From NCBI GenBank assembly GCA_004297825.1, contig SCSX01000066.1:1-64000 (forward strand): a stretch of DNA of 64,000 bases. The letters run 5' to 3'. How positions within the stretch are numbered: position 1 is the stretch's first letter; each line of letters starts with the position of its first letter. Below the pieces are notes generated by a model, which searched no databases, was not told where the DNA came from, and was given only the letters and a program-made list of their open reading frames with translations. Of the stretch, positions 43,593 through 53,218 are shown piece by piece. Source of the DNA: Spirochaetota bacterium. GTDB taxonomy: Bacteria; Spirochaetota; UBA4802; UBA5368. The translations under genes and the position numbers were made by a program.

Positions 43593-44192
43593 ATGGATGA
43601 ATTGATCCTTAAAGAAATGCGTGACGAATTGTCGCGTTATTGCGCCGTTCCGGAAAGCGAATGGCAGAAAGTCGCACGCATGATTAAACCCCTTCGGATC
43701 AGGAAAAACGAGCATTTCATCAATATCGGCGAGGTCGCGGATAAGCTTGGATTCATCAAATCCGGAATATTCCGGGTGTACTATGTCACGGATGATGGAG
43801 ACGAAAAAATCCTCGTATTCCGGAATGAAAATCATTTTCTCACCGCGTTCAGCGCCTTTCTCAACGGAACTCCTTCCTGGTACGCGATCCAGGCCCTCGA
43901 AGACAGTGTGCTGCTTTGTTTCACCCTGAAGGAGTACACGCGGATCATGGCCAACGACTCCTGCTGGAACACCCTGACGAGGAAATACGTGGAAAACCTC
44001 TTCATCGAAAAGGAGCAGAGGGAACGCGGGTTTCTCTCCGAGAACGCCATGACCCGCTACATAACCTTCCAGCAGAGCTATCCCGGCATAGAGGGCAGGA
44101 TACCTCAATACTATATCGCCTCCTACCTGGGGATCACGCCGGTGGCCCTGAGCAGAATACGGAAAAAAATGGGAAAAAAATCCACTCCATAA
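43593..44192 (+). CDS. Crp/Fnr-family transcription regulator
   Basis: The 199-aa protein has an N-terminal cyclic-nucleotide-binding-like beta barrel (IRKNEHFINIGEVADKLGFIKSGIFRVYYV, about residues 30-115) and a short C-terminal winged helix (PQYYIASYLGITPVALSRIRKKM). There are no Fnr-type N-terminal Cys ligands, and the cAMP-contact residues are not conserved, so the effector is unknown. It is typical of Bacteroidetes/spirochaete-type CRP-like regulators. It reads toward the epimerase gene about 130 bases further on and may regulate that cluster. Confidence 0.85.
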   Translation: MDELILKEMRDELSRYCAVPESEWQKVARMIKPLRIRKNEHFINIGEVADKLGFIKSGIFRVYYVTDDGDEKILVFRNENHFLTAFSAFLNGTPSWYAIQALEDSVLLCFTLKEYTRIMANDSCWNTLTRKYVENLFIEKEQRERGFLSENAMTRYITFQQSYPGIEGRIPQYYIASYLGITPVALSRIRKKMGKKSTP

Positions 44193-44319
44193 ACCCAGGT
44201 TAATGCGCCCTTCCCCATCCTACACTACATTACCCCCGGCCTGATCAAGACGCGGCGCATCGATCGTTTCCGCCCGCCCTGTTCATGCCCGCAAACCACG
44301 CACGCGGGGGAATATCGAT

Positions 44320-45306
44320 ATGAGAATTGCGTTTGTTACAGGTTCCACGGGTTTTCTGGGATTGAATCTTATCGGCGAACTCAAAACGGGCGATTGGGAG
44401 ATTTACGCACTCCACCTTCCGGGCGAGGATTTACGCTGCCTGAATAAATTAAACGTCATTCCCGTTGCGGGAAATATCCTCGATCCCGGATCGCTCGTGC
44501 GCGCAATTCCCGAAAAAGCCGACGCGGTGTTCCATGTGGCCGGCGATACGAGCATGTGGGAAAGGCACAGGGACAGACAGTACGCGATCAACGTGATCGG
44601 CACAAGAAATGTGGTGAATGCCTCGATCGCAAAACACGCGGGGCGATTCATTCACACCTCGTCGATTTCCGCGTACGGGTACCATCCCGGAACGGTGGTA
44701 TCGGAACATACCGCCTCCAACGCCTTGTCGTGCAAGATGAATTATAATATCACCAAATACCTCGCCGAACAGGAGGTGCGCAAGGGGATGGACGCGGGGC
44801 TTTCCGCGGTAATCATGAATCCCTGCAATATTATCGGCCCCTATGACCGATCGAACTGGTCACAGATCATCAAGTCCGTGTTACACGACGCGCTTCCCGG
44901 CATTCCCCCCGGAAAGGCCACGTTCGCGCATGTGAAGGATATCGCGCGCGCACACATCGCCGCCGTCGATAAGGGCCGACCGGGGGAAAATTATATCCTC
45001 GGGGGGATCTGCGCGGATTTCAAAGAGGTAATCAATGAGATCCAGAGACTCCTGGGAAAACCGGCCGGCGGAAACACGGTGTCCCGGGGAATTCTGAGGC
45101 TTGCCATGTATTCGTCAATGCTGCGATCGCTGATCGGCCGGGGAGAGCCGTCCATCACCCCGGCGAAGTACAAACGGCTCGTGGGCGCGCTGCTCTGCGA
45201 TGACCGCAAGGCGGGAAGGGAACTGGGCTTCGCGACCCGGCCGCTGGACCGAATGCTCGCCGACAGCTACGAATGGCTGAAACAAGAGAATCTGCTGGAA
45301 TCATAA
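44320..45306 (+). CDS. NAD(P)-dependent epimerase / dihydroflavonol-reductase-like SDR
   Basis: The 328-aa extended short-chain dehydrogenase has the N-terminal Rossmann motif VTGSTGFLGLNL (Gly8, 11 and 14 region) and active-site YNITK (Tyr and Lys of YxxxK). The SSISAYG segment supplies the serine. The pattern fits dihydroflavonol-4-reductase-like or NAD-dependent epimerase members that act on sugars or hydroxy-ketones. GGGGGA precedes ATG 44320. It lies 69 bases before the ThDP enzyme gene and is likely in one operon with it and the esterase. Confidence 0.85.
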   Translation: MRIAFVTGSTGFLGLNLIGELKTGDWEIYALHLPGEDLRCLNKLNVIPVAGNILDPGSLVRAIPEKADAVFHVAGDTSMWERHRDRQYAINVIGTRNVVNASIAKHAGRFIHTSSISAYGYHPGTVVSEHTASNALSCKMNYNITKYLAEQEVRKGMDAGLSAVIMNPCNIIGPYDRSNWSQIIKSVLHDALPGIPPGKATFAHVKDIARAHIAAVDKGRPGENYILGGICADFKEVINEIQRLLGKPAGGNTVSRGILRLAMYSSMLRSLIGRGEPSITPAKYKRLVGALLCDDRKAGRELGFATRPLDRMLADSYEWLKQENLLES

Positions 45307-45375
45307 ATGCGCAATGGAATCCGGGCGATCGCCCATGTCCCGATTCAACACTACCACTACGATCGGAGGAAACCG

Positions 45376-47076
45376 ATGAACGCTGAAACCCAGGCAACGA
45401 AGGGATGGAACCTCATCACCGAGGCATTTCTCAATAGGGGAGTCGAATATTTATTTTCGGTACCGGGAGAGAGCATAACGCCGGTCCAACGAGCCGTCGA
45501 AGATACGCCGATAAAAATAATCACCGCCCGTCACGAACAGGCGGCCGCGTTCATGGCGGAGGCGTACGGGAGAATGACGAAGAAGCCGGGCATCATCCTC
45601 GTGACATTCGGGCCGGGCTTCACCAATACGATATCGTCGATCGTGAACGCGCGTCTCTCCAACTCGCCCGTTATATTGATCGCCGGTGCGCACGGAAACA
45701 AGTCGCCGGAAAAGCTCGGCCTGCAGGATATGCGGCAGGAACCCATCATCGAATCCATTGTCAAGAAATCCCTGGTCTGCAGGAAGGCCGAGCGCATTCC
45801 GGAATATATCGATATGGCCTTTCGATACGCCACCCATGGCCGTCCGGGACCGGTGTTCCTCGAGCTCCCCATCGACGTGCTGGACGCAACGGTGAACCTA
45901 CAGAACGTCTCCCGTCCGTTAACCAGGGTATCCTCCAGGCCGATTGATACCGGGGAGGCGCGTGCCATGATCGACTTGATCAGGAATTCGGCGAAGCCCG
46001 TCATATTCGCGGGCAGCGGCGTGTATTTTTCGGACGCCGGCAGGGAGCTTACCGCATTTGTCGAAAACACGGGCATACCGGTGTTCACCGTCAAGTTTGC
46101 GCGCGGCTCGGTCCCCGACACGCATCCCCTCTGCTTCGAATCCTCCATCCTGGTCAGGCCTGGATCTTCGGGAATGGCGATTTCCGAATCCGATTGCGTC
46201 ATTCTCCTGGGCAACCGCTTGTGCATGTACAACGTGTGCGGCGCCTTTTTCAGAAGCGACGCGAAAATTATCCAGGTCGACATCGAACCGGAGGAGATCG
46301 GAAGGAACAGGTCGATCGATCTCGCGATCTGCAGCGATATTAGGGAACTTCTCGTGGCGTGCAATAAAACTATCAATGCGGAAAATTACGGCGAATCCCT
46401 CAGGAAGCGGTTCTCCGGATGGGTGAACGGATTGAAGGACAATGAAAAAGCATCCAAAGAGATGGGCCGGCTTAATTCCGACAGCGACACCGTTCCCATC
46501 AACCCCGGCAGGCTTGCGCGTGAGATCGACGATTTCATGGACAGGAAGGATGATATGGTCGTGGCCGACGGCGGGGATTCACAATCATGGATACTTACCA
46601 CGCGTACCTGCCGCGCGGAATGGAACGTGATGGATTCGGGCCTCTACGGCTGCCTGGGGGTCGGCATACCCTATGCGGTTTCGGCGAAACTGGTGAACCC
46701 TGACCGAAGGGTGCTGCTGTTCATCGGGGACGGCAGCATGGGTTTCAATTTCATGGAGGTGGAAACTTCGATCCGGAATAATCTGCCCATAGTGATCGTG
46801 GTGAACAACAACAATCTCTGGGGAATGACCGCGAACAGCATGCACTCAAGATATAAGCATTACATACCCGGCACCGTAGAGATAGGATTCGTGCCCTACC
46901 ATGACGCCGTGGCGGCCCTGGGGGGAAAGGGAATCCTTGTCGAGAACCCCGGGGACATCGCCCCCGCGCTTGAAGAAGCCTTCGCCTCGGGAAAGACCAC
47001 ATGCATCAACGTGGTTACCGACCCGCGAATAATCGGGCCGGGATCCATCGCGCTGGCGATGCTGGGGGAGGAGTAA
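45376..47076 (+). CDS. Thiamine-diphosphate enzyme, acetolactate-synthase-like
   Basis: The 566-aa protein has the three domains of ThDP-dependent decarboxylases/carboligases. The N-terminal PYR domain has catalytic Glu54 in TARHEQAAAF, the central domain starts near residue 195, and the C-terminal PP domain has FIGDGSMGFNFMEVET...VVNNNN, the GDG-NN ThDP-magnesium motif (about 450-480). Length is normal. It resembles acetolactate synthase and benzoylformate or phosphonopyruvate decarboxylases; no small regulatory subunit is adjacent, which argues against true AHAS. ATG 45376 has a perfect GGAGGA five bases upstream. The product may be processed by the neighbouring SDR. Confidence 0.88.
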   Translation: MNAETQATKGWNLITEAFLNRGVEYLFSVPGESITPVQRAVEDTPIKIITARHEQAAAFMAEAYGRMTKKPGIILVTFGPGFTNTISSIVNARLSNSPVILIAGAHGNKSPEKLGLQDMRQEPIIESIVKKSLVCRKAERIPEYIDMAFRYATHGRPGPVFLELPIDVLDATVNLQNVSRPLTRVSSRPIDTGEARAMIDLIRNSAKPVIFAGSGVYFSDAGRELTAFVENTGIPVFTVKFARGSVPDTHPLCFESSILVRPGSSGMAISESDCVILLGNRLCMYNVCGAFFRSDAKIIQVDIEPEEIGRNRSIDLAICSDIRELLVACNKTINAENYGESLRKRFSGWVNGLKDNEKASKEMGRLNSDSDTVPINPGRLAREIDDFMDRKDDMVVADGGDSQSWILTTRTCRAEWNVMDSGLYGCLGVGIPYAVSAKLVNPDRRVLLFIGDGSMGFNFMEVETSIRNNLPIVIVVNNNNLWGMTANSMHSRYKHYIPGTVEIGFVPYHDAVAALGGKGILVENPGDIAPALEEAFASGKTTCINVVTDPRIIGPGSIALAMLGEE

Positions 47077-47111
47077 TTGCATTCGTCACAGGATACGCCT
47101 GCCCGGTGTGT

Positions 47112-48194
47112 ATGTTTCATGCATGGGTACCAAGCATGAAACCGTCCATGTCTGGTACGTCCATCACAATTATCGTGTTATGCGTTTTCGTCCTTGCGGC
47201 CGGGACGCTGATCCGCAGTTGGATGAAAACACCTTACGGTGATCTCGATCTCCGCGCGGCGCTTCTGCTTAAATTTATAAAGGTCGCGGGAATTGAATTA
47301 TTCAAAGAAGGCGAAACTCCGGGGGAAAGCAGGAAGACCAGGAATGAATCAAGCCTGCTCAGGGGCCGCGGCATCCGCCTGGAGGCGGTGAGGAATATTG
47401 AAATACCCGGACCCGGGGGTATCATACCCCTCCGGATATATATTCCACGAACCGGACCTACTCTGCCGGTAATCGTATATTATCATGGGGGTGGTTGGTT
47501 TACGGGAACCCTGGATACGCACGATGCCATCTGCCGGTCACTCGCGCGGAAGACCGGCGCCGTTCTGGTGGCGGTGGATTTTCGACTGGCCCCGGAACAC
47601 GTCTTTCCCGCGGCCGTAGAAGATGCCTATGCAGCCCTTGTCTGGGTCGAACAAAACTGTCGAACCTTTCAGGGGGATGGGACCCGCATCGTTGTCGCGG
47701 GTGACAGTTCGGGTGGAAACCTTGCCGCGGCGATAAGCATCCTGGCGCGCGATGCAGGCGGTCCGCCCATACGATGCCAGGCGCTCATTTACCCAGTAAC
47801 CGATATTTCCCGCATGGAGACTCCTTCTTACCGGCATTACACGCGCGGATATTATCTCACGAAGCGGTATATGGAACTATTTCGTTCCATGTACGTTCCC
47901 GATCGTGCGCAATGGAAGGATCCCCGCGTTTCTCCGCTTCTGGCCGGGGACCTGCGAAACCTTCCGCCGGCAATTATCATAACCGCCGAATTCGATATAC
48001 TTCGCGATGACGGCGAGGCGTACGCGGCAAGGCTCGCCGAATCCAATGTCCCGGTAGTGCACCGTCGTTATGAAGGACTCATCCACGGGTTTATGGGAAT
48101 GGACCGGATATTTCCCCAGTCGCATGAAGCCATTTCGTATATCGGTGATGAGTTAAAAAAGTATCTAACTGGTATTGAGGGGAACATTGAATAA
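47112..48194 (+). CDS. HSL-type alpha/beta-hydrolase (esterase)
   Basis: The 360-aa protein belongs to the hormone-sensitive-lipase family. HGGGWF forms the oxyanion hole, GDSSGG holds the nucleophile Ser, the acid lies in FDILRDDG and the base His in IHGFMGM. An N-terminal membrane helix (TSITIIVLCVFVLAAGTLI, about residues 15-33) anchors it. The start is uncertain: ATG 47112, 47136 and 47148 are all in frame, and none has a strong ribosome-binding site. GGGGGAGGAG at 47066 lies too far upstream. It follows the ThDP enzyme by 35 bases. Substrate unknown. Confidence 0.8.
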   Translation: MFHAWVPSMKPSMSGTSITIIVLCVFVLAAGTLIRSWMKTPYGDLDLRAALLLKFIKVAGIELFKEGETPGESRKTRNESSLLRGRGIRLEAVRNIEIPGPGGIIPLRIYIPRTGPTLPVIVYYHGGGWFTGTLDTHDAICRSLARKTGAVLVAVDFRLAPEHVFPAAVEDAYAALVWVEQNCRTFQGDGTRIVVAGDSSGGNLAAAISILARDAGGPPIRCQALIYPVTDISRMETPSYRHYTRGYYLTKRYMELFRSMYVPDRAQWKDPRVSPLLAGDLRNLPPAIIITAEFDILRDDGEAYAARLAESNVPVVHRRYEGLIHGFMGMDRIFPQSHEAISYIGDELKKYLTGIEGNIE

Positions 48195-48198
48195 TATA

Positions 48199-48267
48199 AG
48201 TCTCATGGAATCATGCATCACCATTGTATCGGATCCAAAAATAATGGGGGCCGGGATCGATGTCCAT
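48199..48267 (+). pseudogene. 3'-terminal remnant of a second ThDP enzyme gene
   Basis: Right after the esterase stop, frame 48205 onward reads ESCITIVSDPKIMGAG. This parallels TTCINVVTDPRIIGPG at the extreme C terminus of the complete ThDP enzyme (about 9 of 16 identical), with the same spacing to its end. No further ThDP sequence precedes it. It is most simply the last codons of a paralogous gene whose body was deleted or replaced, perhaps with the esterase on the join. Confidence 0.6.
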
Positions 48268-48335
48268 TTTCGGAGAACATGTCGTAGAAGAATAAGGGAA
48301 GCAAATAGTATAATCAACAAATCCGGGGCAATACC

Positions 48336-49889
48336 ATGTTCAATAAAATAAAGGTCAGGATACTTAATAAGTATGAAAACGTGTCCGGTATTTTGTACCG
48401 CAAAGCGTCTATACTTTTAATGGCGAATTTCGTTATTATTGTGTCCGTCCTTATTTTGCCCCCGTTGGTATATTCCCTGCGGGGGATACTGCTCTGGGTA
48501 TTGCTGATTTCGCTCATGGCAATAGCGGGAATGGTCTTAAGCATCATACTGATCAGAATCGGTTACTATTATATCGCTGCAAATGTAACCTCGTTGACAT
48601 CTCTCATAGTGTCCTGTTGCGGCGTCATTTATCAGCAATACCAAATGGACCCAGTCAAGATCGGTTATTCTTCCATGATGTATATCATTCCTATCAGCGT
48701 CGTTTACACTTCCCTGTTTTGCACCCGCCGGTGGACTACGCTTATCATGGTCGTCTCTCTCATGCTGGATTTTTCATATTTCCGATACCTGCGCGTTACT
48801 GGCGCAATCGATCACTTGACACTCAGCGCAGGGTTCATCGACAGTATATTTGCCATACTGCTGGCCTATGGCATCTCCATGCTTATCGATAAAATGAATA
48901 AAGACGCGATGGGTGACATCAAACGCGAACTCGAAAAAAATACCAGGCAATACACGCAAATAAAAAAGCTCCATGAATCAATCACGGATACGTCTGTCAT
49001 CCTTGCAAAAACATCGGAGGAATTGTCGGCGATGGCGATGAATTTCTCTAGCACTGCGATGTCCCAATTCGCTTCGGCCGAAGAGATCAGCTCGTCGGTT
49101 GAACAGATGAAATCGAACATGAACGTAGTAGCCGTGGACTCCGGCAGCCAGTATTTGAGTCTCGAAGCCTTGATTGAGCGAATAAATACTTTATCATCTT
49201 CCATCCTCACGATGAAGACCATCATTGAAAAAGCATCTAATGCCTCCGATGAAACCTCTCAGCAAACTAAATCGGGAGAAAGCATATTGGATGAGATGAA
49301 TAAAACTATGGCCGTCATCATCGAAAGCTCACGGCAGATGATCATGATCGTCGATGTAATCAATGAAATAGCGGACAAGATCAGCCTTCTCTCGCTCAAT
49401 GCCACCATAGAGGCCGCCAGGGCGAAAGAGTCGGGCAGGGGATTCGCCGTCGTGGCGAACGAAATTTCAAAACTGTCGACAATAACCAGCAACAGCCTGA
49501 GGGAAATTACCAGTCTCATTCAAAAAACCGAGAGTGAGGTCACCGTCGGCATGAATAACGTAAAGACGATTGTTGAAGTAATGCGAATCACGATTACGAA
49601 TGTAAACAGCATCAACGAATGGATGTCCCGCATAAACGAAGAGATGGCGATACAGGTCTCCATGAACCACGAGGTGAACGACCAAGCGACAAACGTACGC
49701 AAAATATCTGCCGAGATTCGACTATCGGCAAACGAACAAGAACAGGGGCTGGCCGAGGTCGCGCAAAACGTTACGAGCATGACCAGCCTGAATCAATCGT
49801 TCTCAGAAAGCGCCATGCGACTGGCGGGAGCGACCGAGGAGATCGCGACGATCGCGGAAAAACTAAAAACACAACTCACCGCATGCTAA
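48336..49889 (+). CDS. Membrane chemoreceptor with six-helix N-terminal region
   Basis: The 517-aa receptor has six hydrophobic helices (about residues 25-190) with little periplasmic sequence, so the sensor is membrane-embedded. A methyl-accepting signalling domain (about 225-515) follows, with hairpin [26 protein letters not shown]. No HAMP domain is visible. It belongs to the same local family as the receptor at 58782-60332 (similar membrane layout and NATIEAAR hairpin). The segment is more AT-rich than the first half of the window. Confidence 0.9.
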   Translation: MFNKIKVRILNKYENVSGILYRKASILLMANFVIIVSVLILPPLVYSLRGILLWVLLISLMAIAGMVLSIILIRIGYYYIAANVTSLTSLIVSCCGVIYQQYQMDPVKIGYSSMMYIIPISVVYTSLFCTRRWTTLIMVVSLMLDFSYFRYLRVTGAIDHLTLSAGFIDSIFAILLAYGISMLIDKMNKDAMGDIKRELEKNTRQYTQIKKLHESITDTSVILAKTSEELSAMAMNFSSTAMSQFASAEEISSSVEQMKSNMNVVAVDSGSQYLSLEALIERINTLSSSILTMKTIIEKASNASDETSQQTKSGESILDEMNKTMAVIIESSRQMIMIVDVINEIADKISLLSLNATIEAARAKESGRGFAVVANEISKLSTITSNSLREITSLIQKTESEVTVGMNNVKTIVEVMRITITNVNSINEWMSRINEEMAIQVSMNHEVNDQATNVRKISAEIRLSANEQEQGLAEVAQNVTSMTSLNQSFSESAMRLAGATEEIATIAEKLKTQLTAC

Positions 49890-49941
49890 ACGGCCATCTC
49901 AATAATGTATAAAATATATCTTGCCGCACCAAGGAGAGGAC

Positions 49942-51231
49942 ATGAACGAAAAGAATCATTCCGGTGAATTCCCCATAAGCAGGCTCTCCGCATGGTACAT
50001 CCTTATAGTGTGCAGCCTGCTCTACATGATTAACTATATGGACCGGCAGGTCCTCTCCATAACCACTGAGTATATCCGCGGCGACCTGGGACTCACCGAT
50101 TCACATATCGGGATTATTCAGACGGTTTTCTTCATGAGCATGGCTCTCTTTTCCTTTCCCGTCGCCTTCGTAGTGGACCGGTGGAGCCGGAAGAAAACCA
50201 TAAGCATCATGGCCGTACTCTGGAGCATTTTTACGCTGATTACCGGCATGGGGAAAAGCTTTGCGGGTATTCTTATCCCCCGCGCGCTCACCGGCACCGG
50301 GGAAGCGGGCTTCACCTCGGGCGGGACCCCGCTCATCGCCGCGGCCTTCCCCAGGGAAAAGCGGAGCATGGCAATGGGAATCTTCAACCTGGCGATACCT
50401 CTTGGTTCCGCGCTGGGAATACTGCTGGGCGGCGTCATGGCCCAACGGTACGGATGGAGGACGCCCTTTTACGTCTTTGCGGTCCCCGGTGTCATCCTGG
50501 GCCTGCTGGCGCTTCGCATGAAGGATTACAAAACCGTTCATCATCACGACGACACCGGCCGGCGAATCGGTTTTTTACAGACCGTAGTCCTTCTGTTTCG
50601 CATCCGGACGTTGAAGTGGTTATACCTGGGTTACGCCATGCAGAACTTGATGGCCTTTTCGTTTCTTACCTGGGGGCCGGCATTTTACATGCGCTCCCAC
50701 GGCGCCGACGCCCGGCAGACCGGAACGGCCATCAGCATCATTGGCGTGATGGCCATATTCGGTTCGATCGCCGGGGGGATAATAGCCGATATGTGGCAGA
50801 GGCGGAACGCACGGGGGCGAATGCTCACGGCCGCATACGGACTGTGCAGTGCGACGGTGCTGTTCGTCCTCATGATTTATTTCGATATCAGCGGCATCGG
50901 ATTCGCCATCGGCATCGGATTCGGCATCTTCCTGGTGATTCCTATTCCGGCAATTAGCGCGGTCACCCAGGACGTGTCGCCGCCCGCGCTGAAAGGCGTA
51001 TCATGGGGAATGAACGCGTTCTGCTGCTACGTGCTTGGAGGGGGATGGGCTCCCCTGTTCATCGGTTTCATCTCAGACGCCATCGGTGGCGGCGCGCAAG
51101 GGCTTAAATCCGGGCTCCTTATAACCGCCATCGGCGGTCTGGCCGGTTCCATGTTCTACTGGCTGAGCTCGCGATCTTACCCGAATGATATGGAAAAGAT
51201 CAGGGGCCTGACGCTGGAAGCAGGTGATTGA
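49942..51231 (+). CDS. MFS transporter, anion:cation symporter (hexuronate-type)
   Basis: The 429-aa carrier has twelve transmembrane helices and the start LLYMINYMDRQVLSIT, close to ACS-family members such as ExuT/GudP relatives that import sugar acids with protons. The loop after helix 2 has VVDRWSRKKT (MFS motif A), and GTGEAGFTSGG lies in helix 4. AAGGAGAGGA precedes ATG 49942. It is a paralogue of the MFS carrier at 51885-53183 that closes the convergent acid-catabolic operon. Confidence 0.88.
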   Translation: MNEKNHSGEFPISRLSAWYILIVCSLLYMINYMDRQVLSITTEYIRGDLGLTDSHIGIIQTVFFMSMALFSFPVAFVVDRWSRKKTISIMAVLWSIFTLITGMGKSFAGILIPRALTGTGEAGFTSGGTPLIAAAFPREKRSMAMGIFNLAIPLGSALGILLGGVMAQRYGWRTPFYVFAVPGVILGLLALRMKDYKTVHHHDDTGRRIGFLQTVVLLFRIRTLKWLYLGYAMQNLMAFSFLTWGPAFYMRSHGADARQTGTAISIIGVMAIFGSIAGGIIADMWQRRNARGRMLTAAYGLCSATVLFVLMIYFDISGIGFAIGIGFGIFLVIPIPAISAVTQDVSPPALKGVSWGMNAFCCYVLGGGWAPLFIGFISDAIGGGAQGLKSGLLITAIGGLAGSMFYWLSSRSYPNDMEKIRGLTLEAGD

Positions 51232-51360
51232 AACTTGAATGAGTGACACGGTTGGCGGAGTACGAGGTACTATACAACAGGAAGAGGATATCAAATGAAA
51301 AGCGAGGAAGTAAATGTTTTTATCGCGTGATGATCGCGGATACTCGTGCAATGAATACTA

Positions 51361-51687
51361 TCATACTTGTACGGATAATAATATGATTCCGATAATAACC
51401 GCCACAGATCCAAGCAGATTGTAAATATTGATTCTTTCATGAAAAACGAAATACGAGAAGACCATAATGAGGGCTATACATGCCCCCGAAAAAACAGGAT
51501 ATGCGAAGCTCAGTCTGATATTCTTCAAGGCTTTCGTAAACAGGAATATATTTACGCCTCCAAGAATCATGCCCAGCGCGAAGAGCGCTATCCATAGCAG
51601 GTCATTTTGCCTGTTTGCAATGCTTTTATATATGAAATATGAGGCGACATTAAACAGTACGGATAAACTCAATAATAGGTAACTCAT
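51361..51687 (-). CDS. Small multidrug-resistance / DMT-type four-helix transporter
   Basis: The 108-aa protein has four transmembrane helices and the EamA/SMR pattern: a short SYLLLSLSVLFNVASYFIYK start, then KALKNIRLSFAYPVFSGACIALIMVFSYFVFHERI. The membrane Glu14 of EmrE is not present (Asn-Val there), so classical drug/proton exchange is doubtful; an undecaprenyl-aminoarabinose flippase-like (ArnE/F) role is an alternative. ATG 51687 is preceded by GGGTGG. It lies between the two MFS genes and is probably transcribed alone. Confidence 0.75.
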   Translation of the reverse strand: MSYLLLSLSVLFNVASYFIYKSIANRQNDLLWIALFALGMILGGVNIFLFTKALKNIRLSFAYPVFSGACIALIMVFSYFVFHERINIYNLLGSVAVIIGIILLSVQV

Positions 51688-51862
51688 CGCGCAATCCACC
51701 CCCGGCGGCGTATAGCGTCGCCCTGTCCGTTCTTATATTTCGAATAATGCAAGGTCCTGATCGCAGCGTCAAGTTAATGTTCCCTTTGAGTTTACCACAC
51801 TAACCGCGTATCTACGCCCCTGGTGAAACGTTGCGGGCAGCACCAGGAATAATCCACGATAG

Positions 51863-51882
51863 CGATAGCGATTCCGCTATCG
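51863..51882 (-). terminator. Hairpin at the end of the acid-catabolic operon
   Basis: CGATAGCG and CGCTATCG form a perfect 8-bp stem around ATTC, two bases after the stop of the minus-strand MFS gene. The following minus-strand sequence is not strongly T-rich, so it may be a weak terminator or mRNA 3'-end stabiliser. Confidence 0.5.
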
Positions 51883-51884
51883 AA

Positions 51885-53183
51885 TCACTCGCTCACGATA
51901 ACCATTTCCTTAACCCTGGCAGAATCCGATGGGAAGGATTTCGCGCCAACCCAGAAACACACGCCCGCCAGTATTCCACCGGCCGCCGTAATCACCAGGG
52001 CAATCCTGAGACCCGCCAGGCCGCTGCCCAACGAATCGGAGATAAGTCCAATCGCGATAGGTGCCCATCCTCCGCCGAGCACGTATTGAAGAAGCACATT
52101 CATCCCCCAGGACAGGCTTTTTAAATCAGGGGGCACCACCTCCTGCGTTGCGGCGGAGAGGGCGGGTATGCTCATCATCGCGATTATTCCGAACATGACC
52201 GCAGAAATATAACCGATTCCCTTCACATTAAGGGCGTAGGAAGTCATCAGCAATAGTGATGCCGCCGAGGAGCAGATCGCGGGCATGAGCAACCTCGCTT
52301 TTTGGTTTTTTAATTGCCATTTATCGGATAATACGCCGCCCAGCAATGCCCCGATTATCGCCATCATTCCGACAATTCCCATGAGCATTCCCGCTTTGTC
52401 CTCCCTGCAGCCGTAACAACGCATTATGTAAGAAGGCCCCCATACAAAAAATGAAAATGTCATTATCTGCATCATCGCGTAGCCGATATACAGCCACCGC
52501 AGCGACCGAATCTTGAAAAGCGCCCGCGCCGATTGCATCAGGTTCTTTTTACCGCCGGGGATATCGGAATTGGAATATGTCCTGTAATCTTTCATAAAGA
52601 ATGAGGCGATTCCCAGGATAATTCCCGGGATCGCGAATATGATAAACGGCGTTCTCCAACTGCCGGATTGTACGGAAATATAGCCTCCCAGGACGACACC
52701 CAGTGCGCTTCCTGTGGGAATCGCCATATTGAAAATTCCCATCACCTTGCCATGGTATTTTTTGTTGTACGCGGCGGTTATCATCGCGGTCCCGCCGGAA
52801 GCAAAACCCGCCTCGCCGACTCCCACGAACATTCGGGGCATAAGGACGCCGAGATAGGTTTTTCCGATACCGGTCAGGCAGGTGAAAAGGCTCCATCCTA
52901 CCGCCATAATCCCTATCGATTTCTTTCTGCTCCATCGATCGACGACAAACGCGGTGGGAAGGGCAAAGAAGGCGATACTCATGAGGAAGACGGTTTGAAT
53001 GGTTCCCACCTGCGTGTCGCTGAACCCGAGGTCGTTTTTCATAGCCTCCTGCACCACTGAAAGCACCTGGCGATCCATGTAGTTGACTACATAGAGCAAT
53101 GCGAAAATAATCAGGATAAAATGCGAATGAATATCTCCCGCTGCGAAATCCCTTCCGCCTGTCTCACGAGTGTTTCTGGGCAT
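51885..53183 (-). CDS. MFS transporter of the acid-catabolic operon
   Basis: The 432-aa, twelve-helix carrier is of the anion:cation symporter type (LLYVVNYMDRQVLSVV at helix 1, VVDRWSRKKSIGIM after helix 2, GVGEAGFASGG in helix 4). It should import the acid degraded by the enzymes encoded upstream. AAGGAG lies nine bases before ATG 53183; an earlier ATG at 53219 overlaps the aldolase stop and is an alternative. It is a convergent paralogue of the carrier at 49942-51231. Confidence 0.88.
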   Translation of the reverse strand: MPRNTRETGGRDFAAGDIHSHFILIIFALLYVVNYMDRQVLSVVQEAMKNDLGFSDTQVGTIQTVFLMSIAFFALPTAFVVDRWSRKKSIGIMAVGWSLFTCLTGIGKTYLGVLMPRMFVGVGEAGFASGGTAMITAAYNKKYHGKVMGIFNMAIPTGSALGVVLGGYISVQSGSWRTPFIIFAIPGIILGIASFFMKDYRTYSNSDIPGGKKNLMQSARALFKIRSLRWLYIGYAMMQIMTFSFFVWGPSYIMRCYGCREDKAGMLMGIVGMMAIIGALLGGVLSDKWQLKNQKARLLMPAICSSAASLLLMTSYALNVKGIGYISAVMFGIIAMMSIPALSAATQEVVPPDLKSLSWGMNVLLQYVLGGGWAPIAIGLISDSLGSGLAGLRIALVITAAGGILAGVCFWVGAKSFPSDSARVKEMVIVSE

Positions 53184-53218
53184 TTTTATTTTCTCCTTCT
53201 GCAAGATGACGTCCGGCA

